Of a DNA stretch of 36,006 nt, positions 1 through 6,033 are shown one piece after another (position 1 is the first letter of the stretch; each line of letters begins with the position of its first letter). A model generated the notes under the pieces. The model saw only the letters and a program-made list of their open reading frames with translations, had not been told where the DNA came from and made no database searches. The translations under genes and the position numbers were made by a program. Origin of the DNA: a virus. Where the stretch lies: IMG/VR virus record IMGVR_UViG_3300003324_000504, positions 1-36,006 of that record. One strand, given 5' to 3'.

Positions 1-9
1 GGAGCAAAG

Positions 10-420
10 ATGAGCGACCAATTGCGAGAGAGCTTCGAGAAGCACATACTCAGATATGTTGATTCATCGCTACACCTTTTGCGTAACGGGGAGATATATA
101 CGCATCCGAAGGTTTACGAACTCTGGTACATCTACAAAAAGGGATTTGCTGACGGGCAAGTCTGTGCTGCCCTGAACGCCGCCAACTCGCCAGAATCGCA
201 CGACACGCGAAAGGCTGCGGTTTCTTCTTGGGGATTTTCCGGCTACATTGCTGTCCTTCCGAAAGAAGACAAGCCAACCGTGGAAAAGTTGACCGCTGAA
301 CTCGAACGAGCGCGGACTGCCTTGCGGGATATTGCTGCTGGCCGGGGAGGATGTGGGGAGCAATGCTGCGCGAATGTGGCCGAGCGCGCCCTGGCCGGCG
401 ATCGAGCGAGGAAACCATGA
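10..420 (+). CDS. Hypothetical phage protein, 136 aa
   Basis: I do not recognise this protein. It is soluble, with no signal peptide or membrane segment. The middle (about residues 40-60) reads like a small alpha-helical phage protein, and residues 88-110 (KPTVEKLTAELERARTALRD) look like a short amphipathic or coiled-coil helix. A Cys cluster (GGCGEQCC) follows near residue 113. The ATG at 10 is preceded by GGAG at 1-4, a suitable ribosome site. Its TGA overlaps the ATG of the next gene (ATGA), so it is the first visible member of a coupled run of small genes. The gene may belong to an operon that begins before the window. Confidence 0.7.
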   Translation: MSDQLRESFEKHILRYVDSSLHLLRNGEIYTHPKVYELWYIYKKGFADGQVCAALNAANSPESHDTRKAAVSSWGFSGYIAVLPKEDKPTVEKLTAELERARTALRDIAAGRGGCGEQCCANVAERALAGDRARKP

Positions 421-587
421 GCATGGCGTTAAAAGTAGCAATCGTCTGCGTGGTATATGCTCTCGTGTCTGTCGCCGTGGACAGGCTAGCTGGCGTGAAC
501 ATTCAGGGCTGGCGTAGCTGGGCACACGATATGCCGGTCTATACATTCGGCTATCTGATGTCCTACATTTTGCGAGGTACACGATGA
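417..587 (+). CDS. Small membrane protein, 56 aa
   Basis: The product is a short protein with one clear hydrophobic segment at residues 5-18 (LKVAIVCVVYALVSVAV) and a possible second amphipathic segment near residues 38-50. The frame is open upstream to 351, but I chose the ATG at 417 because it overlaps the upstream stop in an ATGA and the hydrophobic segment then begins at once. It probably sits in the inner membrane. The function is unknown; small membrane proteins at such places in phage genomes can be holin-like or exclusion proteins, but nothing here decides it. Confidence 0.6.
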   Translation: MSMALKVAIVCVVYALVSVAVDRLAGVNIQGWRSWAHDMPVYTFGYLMSYILRGTR

Positions 588-625
588 TTCCATTACTTGT
601 ACTCGGCAGAGAGGTGAAATCGTGA
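584..625 (+). other. 13-codon mini-ORF repeating the start of the genes at 789 and 1082
   Basis: ATG at 584 opens a 13-residue frame (MIPLLVLGREVKS) whose ATG overlaps the previous stop and whose TGA overlaps the next GTG at 622. Its first 20 bases match those at 789 at 19 of 20 positions, and the protein start resembles that at 1082. It may be the stub of a deleted signal-peptide gene that now only couples translation across the gap. Whether it is translated is unknown. Confidence 0.35.
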
Positions 626-792
626 GAGAGATATGGACGCTGGTGCTCGTTCTGGCGATATTTCAACCATTGCTCACAGTTATGTTCTACCTAACTCATA
701 CCCACGCGGAGCCTCTGGGCGGCATGACGCGGTTCGTTCTAGTTGTTGATCTAATTATTCTTTCAATCGCAATTGCGAGGAAACTGGCATGA
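622..792 (+). CDS. Small two-helix membrane protein, 56 aa (GTG start)
   Basis: This GTG-initiated frame encodes two hydrophobic stretches, residues 5-24 (about WTLVLVLAIFQPLLTVMFYL) and 39-52 (FVLVVDLIILSIAIA), joined by a short polar loop (THTHAEPLGG). It ends in RKLA, so two transmembrane helices with both termini inside are plausible. AGAGAGGTG lies just upstream as a ribosome site. The stop overlaps the next ATG (ATGA at 789-792), keeping the coupled chain unbroken. Size and topology are compatible with a class II holin or another small phage membrane protein, but it lies far from the lysis genes at the right end, so no function is assigned. Confidence 0.6.
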   Translation: MREIWTLVLVLAIFQPLLTVMFYLTHTHAEPLGGMTRFVLVVDLIILSIAIARKLA

Positions 793-1085
793 TTCCATTA
801 CTCGTACTGCATCTTTGGCTCATGCTGTCAACGTTTAAAGATACCAGCGGATTCTGCGGCGTTTATGTGAGCGCAGGCACGAAATGGGAGCAAGTCAGCT
901 ATGAGAGCAAAGAAGATTTCCGCCAGTGCCAAAGGAATCTAAATTGGCGCGATAACTTCTACCATGCGCTCAGCAAAACGTGGCCATTGCCGGAGTCGGA
1001 GCTACAAGAACTCCATGAGCATGATCCATTCGTCATATTCGTGCCGCCGCCAGCAGACCTGCCTATCCCAAAGGAGCTTCAATGA
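789..1085 (+). CDS. Small exported protein, 98 aa
   Basis: The N-terminus (MIPLLVLHLWLMLSTF) is a short hydrophobic stretch that could be a minimal signal peptide or membrane anchor, although it lacks the usual early Lys/Arg. The rest is soluble with two Cys (FCGVYV near residue 22 and a Cys near residue 46) that could form a disulphide. The C-terminus is proline-rich (VPPPADLPIPKE). The family is not recognised. The gene is coupled by ATGA overlaps to both neighbours. The next gene starts with an almost identical leader, suggesting paralogous leaders acquired by duplication. Confidence 0.55.
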   Translation: MIPLLVLHLWLMLSTFKDTSGFCGVYVSAGTKWEQVSYESKEDFRQCQRNLNWRDNFYHALSKTWPLPESELQELHEHDPFVIFVPPPADLPIPKELQ

Positions 1086-1732
1086 TTCCTCTTTTACTCG
1101 TGCATCTGTGGCTGGCGCAGGTTCAGGTGGCATCGCCGATTGACGATGAGAGCGGCAATGTGACCTTCCAATCAGCGACGTTCAATACGGGCACAGCTTA
1201 TGTCCAGATCGTAAACGACGGAACCGGACACCTTAAGGCCGGAGATTCCGAGGGAAATAAAGCTGATTTGCCAATCCAGTGCGACTCACTGAATCCCGAC
1301 AGTAGGTATTGGACGAACTGCAAGATTATCAAGCCAGAGCACGTCATAACCTCCGACCTAACTTGGACATGTTTCGGGAAGTGCCCTCCTCTGGGATTGA
1401 TCCAAGAGCACGTCATAGAGATCAGAACGCGGCGCGAAACTGCTACGGGGTGCGACGAATTAGGGAAGAAGGCGGGAAAGCGAGACGATCAATGCGTAAT
1501 GGTCGCGCTGGACAGGTGCCCAGCTGCGAAGCCCAATCAGCCGCGCCCAGACTTGCCGGAAGGTTTGTTTTACGACCCAATCGATCGCAAATGTATGCGC
1601 GATCTGCCGGAATGCATCGAGGCCGATAATCTCACCGGACAATATGAGGGTCGCTGTCAAATCCGCGTGACCAAGACTCTCTACATAGACGGCCAGAAAA
1701 TTGGGCCGATTCGGGAAACGGAGGAGAAGTGA
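1082..1732 (+). CDS. Cys-rich exported hypothetical protein, 216 aa
   Basis: The first 18 residues (MIPLLLVHLWLAQVQVAS) form a hydrophobic leader related to that of the gene at 789, probably a Sec signal peptide. The mature part is polar and rich in cysteines, with Cys pairs in the middle (WTNCKII, WTCFGKCPP) and others in the C-terminal third (TGCDELG, DQCVMV, DRCPA, RKCMRD, PECIEA, GRCQI). That pattern suggests a disulphide-stabilised extracytoplasmic protein. No catalytic motif or known family is recognised. It shares ATGA with the preceding gene, and its own stop overlaps the GTG of the next. Confidence 0.6.
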   Translation: MIPLLLVHLWLAQVQVASPIDDESGNVTFQSATFNTGTAYVQIVNDGTGHLKAGDSEGNKADLPIQCDSLNPDSRYWTNCKIIKPEHVITSDLTWTCFGKCPPLGLIQEHVIEIRTRRETATGCDELGKKAGKRDDQCVMVALDRCPAAKPNQPRPDLPEGLFYDPIDRKCMRDLPECIEADNLTGQYEGRCQIRVTKTLYIDGQKIGPIRETEEK

Positions 1733-1941
1733 AAAGTCTTTCGGACTGCTTGCTGGTCGGCTTCTACGCCGGGGTCGCGTTGGTAACGGCTCTAGAGTTC
1801 TGGGAGGACTGTGGGCTATTTGAGTCATTGATGTGCGGAATCGTGTGGCCTGTGTGGTTTGGGATGGTATTGGCCCACGAAGGCAGGAGAATCCGCAAGG
1901 AAATACGCCGGCGAACCGTGGAAAGCGTGGCATCTGAGTGA
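1729..1941 (+). CDS. Small membrane protein, 70 aa (GTG start)
   Basis: A GTG at 1729 overlaps the upstream stop, and GGAGGAGAAG upstream is a strong ribosome site. There are two hydrophobic segments, about residues 5-22 (LSDCLLVGFYAGVALVTAL) and 33-50 (SLMCGIVWPVWFGMVLA), followed by a basic C-terminal tail (RRIRKEIRRR) likely to face the cytoplasm. Two helices plus a basic tail fit a holin-like or regulatory membrane protein, but the position away from an endolysin argues against calling it a holin. Confidence 0.6.
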   Translation: MKSLSDCLLVGFYAGVALVTALEFWEDCGLFESLMCGIVWPVWFGMVLAHEGRRIRKEIRRRTVESVASE

Positions 1942-1949
1942 GCCGCAGC

Positions 1950-2090
1950 ATGAAAAAGCAAATTGCTGGGGTTCCTGTGCTTTTTGGAACTTACGCCATT
2001 GCCTATTATTGCGGCATGGTCGGCCTATTTTGGCCTATTTTTTTCGGTTGGTTCGTGCGTGGACTATATGAATCGGAGTGGCAGCGGTGA
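1950..2090 (+). CDS. Very small membrane protein, 46 aa
   Basis: ATG at 1950 opens a 46-codon frame of almost entirely hydrophobic and aromatic residues (residues 8-36: VPVLFGTYAIAYYCGMVGLF, then WPIFFGWFV), ending in a charged tail (RGLYESEWQR). One long or two short membrane helices are likely. The frame closes with TGA overlapping a GTG (2087-2090) that I take as the start of the HTH gene. It is preferred over two longer overlapping frames in this interval because its composition and spacing continue the coupled chain. Confidence 0.55.
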   Translation: MKKQIAGVPVLFGTYAIAYYCGMVGLFWPIFFGWFVRGLYESEWQR

Positions 2091-2296
2091 CTATCCGCCC
2101 AGAGTCCGACGTAATCCGCCCTCTCGCGGAAACCGAGAAGTATGAAATAATTCGAGCCGTTCTCTATGCGGAGCATATAATGGATGCCGCCGTTCTACTC
2201 GGAATAGGCAAGACAACCCTGTATCGTAAGCTGAAACGCTACGGCCTTTCTCTCAAATCCCGCCCGGAACTGGTAAAAGCCCTCAAATCAGAATGA
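2087..2296 (+). CDS. Fis-type helix-turn-helix protein, 69 aa
   Basis: The protein is little more than a Fis/NtrC-type DNA-binding domain (HTH_8 family). An AETEKYEIIRAVL helix (residues 14-26) is followed by MDAAVLLGIGKTTLYRKLKRYGL (residues 32-54), which carries the family's AAxxLGIxxxTLYRKLKRYG pattern. There is no AAA+ or receiver domain, so it is a stand-alone DNA binder or nucleoid-type regulator. The frame is open to a GTG at 2078, but I chose the GTG at 2087 because it overlaps the preceding stop as GTGA. It is the last gene of the left operon. A perfect dyad just downstream (2306-2328) is a possible operator. Family assignment is firm; targets are unknown. Confidence 0.8.
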   Translation: MTIRPESDVIRPLAETEKYEIIRAVLYAEHIMDAAVLLGIGKTTLYRKLKRYGLSLKSRPELVKALKSE

Positions 2297-2305
2297 CCGT
2301 TTCAT

Positions 2306-2328
2306 TTTGGCACGTTCGTTATGCCAAA
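2306..2328. promoter_or_regulatory. 7-bp inverted repeat, candidate operator
   Basis: TTTGGCA at 2306-2312 and TGCCAAA at 2322-2328 form a perfect dyad with 9 bases between arms, 10 bases after the stop of the Fis-type HTH gene. No T-run follows, so it is a poor terminator. The symmetry suits a dimeric DNA-binding protein. Binding by the neighbouring HTH protein is inference only. Confidence 0.35.
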
Positions 2329-2331
2329 GCA

Positions 2332-2359
2332 TTGCATCTACAATCCTAGTCTATATATT
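2332..2359 (+). promoter_or_regulatory. Weak sigma70-like promoter candidate
   Basis: TATATT at 2354-2359 matches the -10 consensus at five of six positions. TTGCAT at 2332-2337 is a poor -35 box, with a 16-base spacer. It could serve the ORF at 2461. The downstream spacing to that GTG is about 100 bases. Nothing else in 2297-2460 is recognised. Confidence 0.25.
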
Positions 2360-2460
2360 GTGTTTGTAAGTAGGTAGAGCACAACCGCCTAGCCTCATTC
2401 GCGTTGGGGCTTGGCAGCAGTCAGCAGCCTGCATAAAAGCTTCTTCAAATCCTCGCATAC

Positions 2461-2730
2461 GTGTCCGCAAACGATTTAGTTCCAGTCTATTACGACGGCG
2501 AAGATCAGAACGGACCGCCGTCATTCTTTGAAGCCCGCGCCTCGGTACGCGCTCGGAAGAAAGCCGGAGAAGGCTGCTTCCAGCGCAATGGCACGATCTA
2601 CGTGCTATTTCGGCCAATCCGTCAAGCAATTGATTCGATTAGGTTGGCGGCTGGCGGGGGATTTGATACATCTTGGACTATTCGGCAGTCGGGGTATGCG
2701 GGACCGCTGGTATGGCAGCTAAAGTCTTAG
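2461..2730 (+). CDS. Hypothetical protein, 89 aa (GTG start)
   Basis: An 89-codon frame that starts at GTG 2461 because an in-frame TAA at 2434 leaves no other usual start codon. The sequence reads like a real small alpha/beta protein (VYYDGED near residue 8, then FFEARASVRARKKAGEG, then a TIYVLFRPI strand). No family is recognised, and no good ribosome site precedes the GTG. The last bases lie opposite a minus-strand remnant. Treat it as probable but unproven; an overlapping minus-strand frame at 2351-2629 has far less protein-like composition. Confidence 0.45.
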   Translation: MSANDLVPVYYDGEDQNGPPSFFEARASVRARKKAGEGCFQRNGTIYVLFRPIRQAIDSIRLAAGGGFDTSWTIRQSGYAGPLVWQLKS

Positions 2731-2849
2731 GACAGTCCGCCCTTGCGCCCGTTTTCTCTAGCTGTGCGGGCTTTCTTCTCAGATCGGGCAGAGCCGAGAA
2801 TGGATGCAGCTTCCCCGCTTTGGAAGGGAATCCGTTTGGAAGGTAGGTC
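2727..2849 (-). pseudogene. C-terminal remnant of a small basic protein
   Basis: On the minus strand an open frame without any ATG, GTG or TTG runs from just after a stop at 2850-2852 to a TAA at 2727-2729. Its end (EAASILGSARSEKKARTARE followed by NGRKGG) has the Ala/Lys/Arg-rich, ARENGxxGG-type tail I recall from many short bacterial proteins of unknown or antitoxin-like function. The missing start suggests a truncated gene. On the opposite strand a 44-codon + frame also exists (2712-2846) but is less convincing. It is one of two decayed minus-strand pieces in this patch. Confidence 0.35.
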
Positions 2850-2852
2850 TCA

Positions 2853-3098
2853 ATGATTGGGACGATAGTTTCACTAGCGGCATTCGGAATAGCAGTGATG
2901 GCCTTCTCTATTTGGGGGAAACGCGAGAAGAAAAGCCATTACGATACGGCAAAGCCGGCGTCAATAACGTCGCGGACCTGCATGGTGCGGCCAGCGAATA
3001 GTGACCTGTCGTCAATCGGGGCTGCGGGTGTGAAGACGCGACTTGCCTCTAAAGTGAGCTCTTGCGCCCGTTCGCGCGACAGCGGAGTCATTCCCTAA
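2853..3098 (+). CDS. Possible small membrane protein, 81 aa
   Basis: ATG 2853 follows a fair ribosome site (GGAAGG at 2838-2843). Residues 2-21 (IGTIVSLAAFGIAVMAFSIW) make one convincing membrane helix, followed by a positive flank (GKREKK). From about residue 30 the sequence turns Ser/Arg-rich, and this half lies exactly opposite a minus-strand AAA-ATPase fragment. The gene may therefore be an old membrane-protein start running on into foreign sequence. The N-terminal part is believable; the C-terminal part is doubtful. Confidence 0.35.
   Translation: MIGTIVSLAAFGIAVMAFSIWGKREKKSHYDTAKPASITSRTCMVRPANSDLSSIGAAGVKTRLASKVSSCARSRDSGVIP
2939..3091 (-). pseudogene. Truncated N-terminus of an AAA-type ATPase, 50 codons
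   Basis: The minus-strand frame from ATG 3089-3091 to TAA 2939-2941 encodes 50 residues. Residues 18-45 (RVFTPAAPIDDRSLFAGRTM then QVRDVIDA) match, from memory, the conserved N-terminal signature of a bacterial AAA ATPase family in which the next stretch is the P-loop. Here the match breaks after VIDA, and a stop follows five residues later, so Walker A and everything after it are missing. A promoter-like pair lies directly upstream (3098-3126). It could be a dead fragment, or a phage-kept decoy of a host ATPase. No Shine-Dalgarno is properly spaced. Confidence 0.45.
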
Positions 3099-3126
3099 TA
3101 GTAGTAAATATTGGCCTAGTAAACAA
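3098..3126 (-). promoter_or_regulatory. Minus-strand promoter candidate for the ATPase fragment
   Basis: On the minus strand TTGTTT (3126-3121) and TACTAT (3103-3098) are separated by 17 bases. The -35 matches three of six positions and the -10 four of six. It sits just upstream of the ATG at 3091, too close for a normal ribosome site between them, so any transcript would be nearly leaderless. Confidence 0.3.
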
Positions 3127-3178
3127 GAATAATGGGCTAAATCAGCCGCAATCGCTGTATTCAAATTAAACTTTATGC

Positions 3179-3207
3179 TTGACAACGCTGCTATTTCGCC
3201 CTACTAA
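3179..3207 (+). promoter_or_regulatory. Sigma70-like promoter for the packaging/head operon
   Basis: A perfect TTGACA at 3179-3184 is followed, after exactly 17 bases, by TACTAA at 3202-3207, a weak -10 (three of six). The surrounding 3100-3240 is the most AT-rich, least coding part of the left third. The next + gene begins at 3240 and the head genes follow without another obvious promoter, so this is the best candidate for driving them. Confidence 0.5.
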
Positions 3208-3239
3208 TTTCTGAATTATTTTTCGCACAGTCTAAACCA

Positions 3240-3398
3240 TTGAAACTCCGGGAGATATATGACTCATACGTTCGGTACTGCCGATCAGTCGGAGTAAAGC
3301 CTGCGAAGTATGAGAAGTGGCTTGAACTCCGCGAAGATAAAAAGGCTCGGACATGGGGCGAACAGTGCATTGTGGGATGGAGCGCGGTAGGAGCTTAA
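3240..3398 (+). CDS. Small hypothetical protein, 52 aa (TTG start)
   Basis: A 52-codon frame begins at TTG 3240 and ends with TAA directly abutting the ATG of the next gene (3399). It reads as an authentic basic/aromatic helical protein (KLREIYDSYVRYCRSVGVKP at residues 2-21, then KYEKWLELREDKKARTWGE). No family is recognised. Its position just before the terminase genes is typical for small phage proteins of unknown role. The ribosome site is weak, so the start is the least certain part; the frame is open upstream to 3183 without ATG or GTG. Confidence 0.55.
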   Translation: MKLREIYDSYVRYCRSVGVKPAKYEKWLELREDKKARTWGEQCIVGWSAVGA

Positions 3399-3773
3399 AT
3401 GTCTAGAATCACGCCAGTAGTTACAACCGGAATCTGTTTAACAGAGGGCGATGCGGTTCAAATCGCCGCGCCAACTACAACTGGCGCAAGTGCTACAACG
3501 TGGACTGTTCCTCCGCCCATCAGCGGCGCACCAGGACGAGACGTCATATTGGTTCCAGACGGCCTAAGTTCCATGACGACTCTAACCGCCGATCTGGAGT
3601 GCTCCAGCGATGGCGGCACAACCTGGGACAAATTCAAGACCAGCTTGGCCCTGATCGCTACCTCAACTGCAGCAGCGGTTGTTGTTTCAAATCTCCCGCC
3701 CAGCCTGATCTACCGTTTAAACGTGACGACATTTTCCGGCACATCGGCAAAGGTTACAGCTTCGGTTAGCTAG
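3399..3773 (+). CDS. Small beta-rich phage protein, 124 aa
   Basis: Starts at the ATG directly after the preceding stop, with AGGAG at 3389-3393 as ribosome site. The sequence is rich in Thr, Ser, Ala and Val with alternating hydrophobic positions (for example residues 48-53 DVILVP and 83-106 around LALIATSTAAAVVVSNLPPS), ending in VTASVS. This suggests an all-beta fold like head-decoration or cement-type phage proteins, including a DLECSSDGGTTWDKF segment typical of beta-sandwich modules. That role is inferred from composition and from proximity to the terminase genes; it could equally be a minor virion protein. Confidence 0.6.
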   Translation: MSRITPVVTTGICLTEGDAVQIAAPTTTGASATTWTVPPPISGAPGRDVILVPDGLSSMTTLTADLECSSDGGTTWDKFKTSLALIATSTAAAVVVSNLPPSLIYRLNVTTFSGTSAKVTASVS

Positions 3774-3787
3774 TAATAGTGGGTAAT

Positions 3788-4249
3788 ATGTCTGATCCTC
3801 TCGCGGGGCTTGATCCAAGACAGCGCAAGTATCTAGAACACAGGGCAAAGGGCAAGACCAAACTAGACTCCGCACTTGCTGCGGGATACTCGCTCCACAT
3901 GGCACGGGCAGCAGCGGTTAAGGTTGAGAAGCCAGAAGTCAAGGAAGCATTTGCCCGCCTTGTTCGCCAGTATGTTCCGGCTCACAGAATCGCCAAGCGG
4001 CTCCAAGAGGGCCTGGATGCAATGGAAACCAAGTTCTTCCAGAAGGATGGCGCGGTTACCGATAGCAGAGACGTGGTTAATTTCGCCGAACGCAGGGCCT
4101 ATGCTGAATTAGCGGCAAATATCGGCGGATATATCGAGGAAAGCAAGTCAAAAGCGCCCAACGTTGGGGTGCGGGTCGTAGTGGAGCACATTGGAACTCA
4201 AGATCAGGCTTCAGCCCAAACAATCGCAACTGTGGAAGCTGTGGGATGA
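3788..4249 (+). CDS. terS: Terminase small subunit (probable), 153 aa
   Basis: The small terminase recognises phage DNA and recruits the large subunit. Residues 9-45 (PRQRKYLEHRAKGKTKLDSA and on through AAGYSLHMARAAAV) resemble the N-terminal HTH of Terminase_2-type small subunits, in which a QxxFxxxxxxGxxxxxAAxxAGY pattern is usual. A helical middle (VRQYVPAHRIAKRLQEGLDAM) could form the oligomerisation region. The frame is open to a GTG at 3779, but the ATG at 3788 is preferred because the conserved domain starts soon after. The gene overlaps the large terminase by 59 bases, which supports the assignment. Confidence 0.7.
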   Translation: MSDPLAGLDPRQRKYLEHRAKGKTKLDSALAAGYSLHMARAAAVKVEKPEVKEAFARLVRQYVPAHRIAKRLQEGLDAMETKFFQKDGAVTDSRDVVNFAERRAYAELAANIGGYIEESKSKAPNVGVRVVVEHIGTQDQASAQTIATVEAVG

Positions 4250-5780
4250 ATCGCCAGTTACTAGACTGGGATTCGGAGGCGCGAGGGGCGGGGCGAAGTC
4301 TGGCGGAGGCAGGCGGTGTATGTTGCTGCGCCGCCTTAAGTATCCGCGAACAACCGGCCTAATCCTGCGACGCACATGGCCAGACCTCTACAAGTCGCAC
4401 TTAATCAAACTATTCGATGAGTTTCCGCAAGTAGTTCCGTGGTACAACACCGAAAATAAAGAGATTAGATTCCCTAACGGATCGCGATTGTTCTTTGGCT
4501 ACGCAGAGCACGCTCGCGACCTAGCCGCCTTTGAATCCTCGGAATTCGCCGACATCATGCCAGATGAGGCCCAGCAGTTCACGCAAGACGAACTAGAAAG
4601 GCTATACGCGGTGAATCGCTGCACCACGAACCCAGACATAACCGCCAAGATGCTGCTCACCTTCATGCCGGGGATTGACGAGAGCGGATTGCCGCCTTTG
4701 GGCCTGCCATACTTAAAGCGTGTGTTTGTGGATTGCGAGCTAGAGAAAGAGGAGCAGCGCCGCGAATGGGGATTTCTGCAAGCCTTTAGCTGGGACAATA
4801 TCGAATGGTTCCGCGCCGAGCTGCAGCGCGACGGCATTACGGAAGCGGAGTTCTATAGCTGGGACAATGAAGCGCGCCGCGAATATTTCGTAGAGCGTAC
4901 AGAATACGGCGCGCAGCTCGCCAGCATGACTAATGACGCTCTGCGCGATGCATGGCTGTATGGCCGGTGGGATGTTTACCAAGGGCAATACTTTTCGCAA
5001 TTCAATCTAGAACGGCACGTCATCTCTCAGGCCGAGGCGTGGGCTAGACTCAAGCCCTGGCATACATTCTGGCTCTCTGGCGATTGGGGCTATGACCACC
5101 CACACGCTATTTATTTGCACTCGATTGATGAAAATAAGCGCGTGACCACATTTGGGGAGCTGTGGGGACGCGAGGTTGGGGAGGTCGAGTTAGCAAAGCG
5201 GATCGGTGTAGCCCTTGGCCCTTGGAAATACTCGTCCTTCGCGTTCTCTTGGGATGCGGGCAAGCTCAGTAGCCGATCTAATCCCAAGTTCCCGAAATCA
5301 ATCAGTCAGCTTATAGCAGATGCATTACCGGAGCATTGCCCAAAACCGCACCCTGCGGAATCCTCGCCTGGCTCTCGCGTTGCCCGCGCTCGCCTCATGT
5401 CGCAACTCCTCGATTCCGATATGTGGCAAATCTCGGAAGCCTGCGAAAAGTTGGTTGCCCAAATTCCAACCTTAGTACGCGACCCAGACAACACGGAAGA
5501 TGTGCTAAAGGTTGACTATCCCGAAAACAAAATCGGGGATGACTGCTACGACGCCGCGAGTATCGGTTTGCAGCACATGCTGGGCGCAGCATTCAAGCCT
5601 TGGGCTGTTCGCCGCGAGGAAGCATTAACCAAAGTGGCCAAGGATATAGCTGGCACGGTGGGGCCAGTTCTAGAACCCGTCGCGGCGCGAATCCATAACG
5701 CGCAGTTTATGACCGATCTCAAGATGACCAGCGAACGGCGCAAGCAACTGACGCGCAGATTGAGGTGGCGACGTGGCTGA
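4191..5780 (+). CDS. terL: Terminase large subunit, 529 aa (TTG start)
   Basis: This is the DNA-packaging motor ATPase and headful/end-cleaving nuclease that docks on the portal. The Walker A region is at residues 27-37 (GFGGARGGAKS), Walker B at about 119-126 (FADIMPDE, acidic pair D125/E126), followed by a coupling-type stretch near LLTFMPG (155-161). In the nuclease half, candidate metal ligands are D298 (SGDWGYD), D355 (FSWDAG) and D451/D454 (GDDCYD). The length is normal for the family. TTG 4191 is the only start: an in-frame TAG lies at 4179, and GGAG at 4183-4186 is well spaced. Its 5' end overlaps terS and its 3' end overlaps the next gene. Confidence 0.93.
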   Translation: MELKIRLQPKQSQLWKLWDESPVTRLGFGGARGGAKSGGGRRCMLLRRLKYPRTTGLILRRTWPDLYKSHLIKLFDEFPQVVPWYNTENKEIRFPNGSRLFFGYAEHARDLAAFESSEFADIMPDEAQQFTQDELERLYAVNRCTTNPDITAKMLLTFMPGIDESGLPPLGLPYLKRVFVDCELEKEEQRREWGFLQAFSWDNIEWFRAELQRDGITEAEFYSWDNEARREYFVERTEYGAQLASMTNDALRDAWLYGRWDVYQGQYFSQFNLERHVISQAEAWARLKPWHTFWLSGDWGYDHPHAIYLHSIDENKRVTTFGELWGREVGEVELAKRIGVALGPWKYSSFAFSWDAGKLSSRSNPKFPKSISQLIADALPEHCPKPHPAESSPGSRVARARLMSQLLDSDMWQISEACEKLVAQIPTLVRDPDNTEDVLKVDYPENKIGDDCYDAASIGLQHMLGAAFKPWAVRREEALTKVAKDIAGTVGPVLEPVAARIHNAQFMTDLKMTSERRKQLTRRLRWRRG

Positions 5781-6033
5781 TTGGCTGGGAATTGCGCTGT
5801 GTATCGCGGTCCTGATGAGTCTGACGGGAACGGCGCTATGGCTTGGATACCGGGAAGGACTCAAGGCAGCAAAGCCTCAGACGGCGCAACACATTCCGAT
5901 GCGCCAGATTCCCAAACCCGATCTGACTACTCCCGAAGGCGTCAAGCAAGCCACCGGAACAGAAGGCAGGCCGAATCTAGGCCGGTATCGAGGATTCTCG
6001 CGTATCAAGCGCGAACTGGAGAAGGAAGCATGA
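5773..6033 (+). CDS. Single-pass membrane protein, 86 aa (GTG start)
   Basis: GTG 5773 overlaps the end of terL and is preceded by GAGGTGG. Residues 4-25 (WLGIALCIAVLMSLTGTALWLG) form one transmembrane helix; the remainder is a polar, proline-containing cytoplasmic or periplasmic tail ending in RIKRELEKEA. No family is recognised. A membrane protein inside the head operon may be a small virion-assembly or exclusion factor, but that is not decided by the sequence. Its stop overlaps the next ATG as ATGA. Confidence 0.6.
   Translation: MADWLGIALCIAVLMSLTGTALWLGYREGLKAAKPQTAQHIPMRQIPKPDLTTPEGVKQATGTEGRPNLGRYRGFSRIKRELEKEA

Noticed and set aside
2308-2324. Sigma54-type promoter (TGGCACG ... TGC) near a Fis-type HTH gene
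   Set aside because: The GG and GC elements are 12 bases apart instead of 10, so it does not fit the -24/-12 geometry; the dyad explains the bases better.
2367-2440. tRNA-like D-arm (AGTAGGTAGAGCA)
   Set aside because: No matching acceptor stem, anticodon stem or TTC arm could be paired around it.
2712-2846. Plus-strand frame starting MAAKVLGQS, like a common phage virion protein start
   Set aside because: Only the first nine residues look right, the remainder is not protein-like, and the minus-strand reading is more convincing.
3779-3787. GTG 3779 as start of the small terminase
   Set aside because: No ribosome site upstream and only three additional residues; ATG 3788 is simpler.
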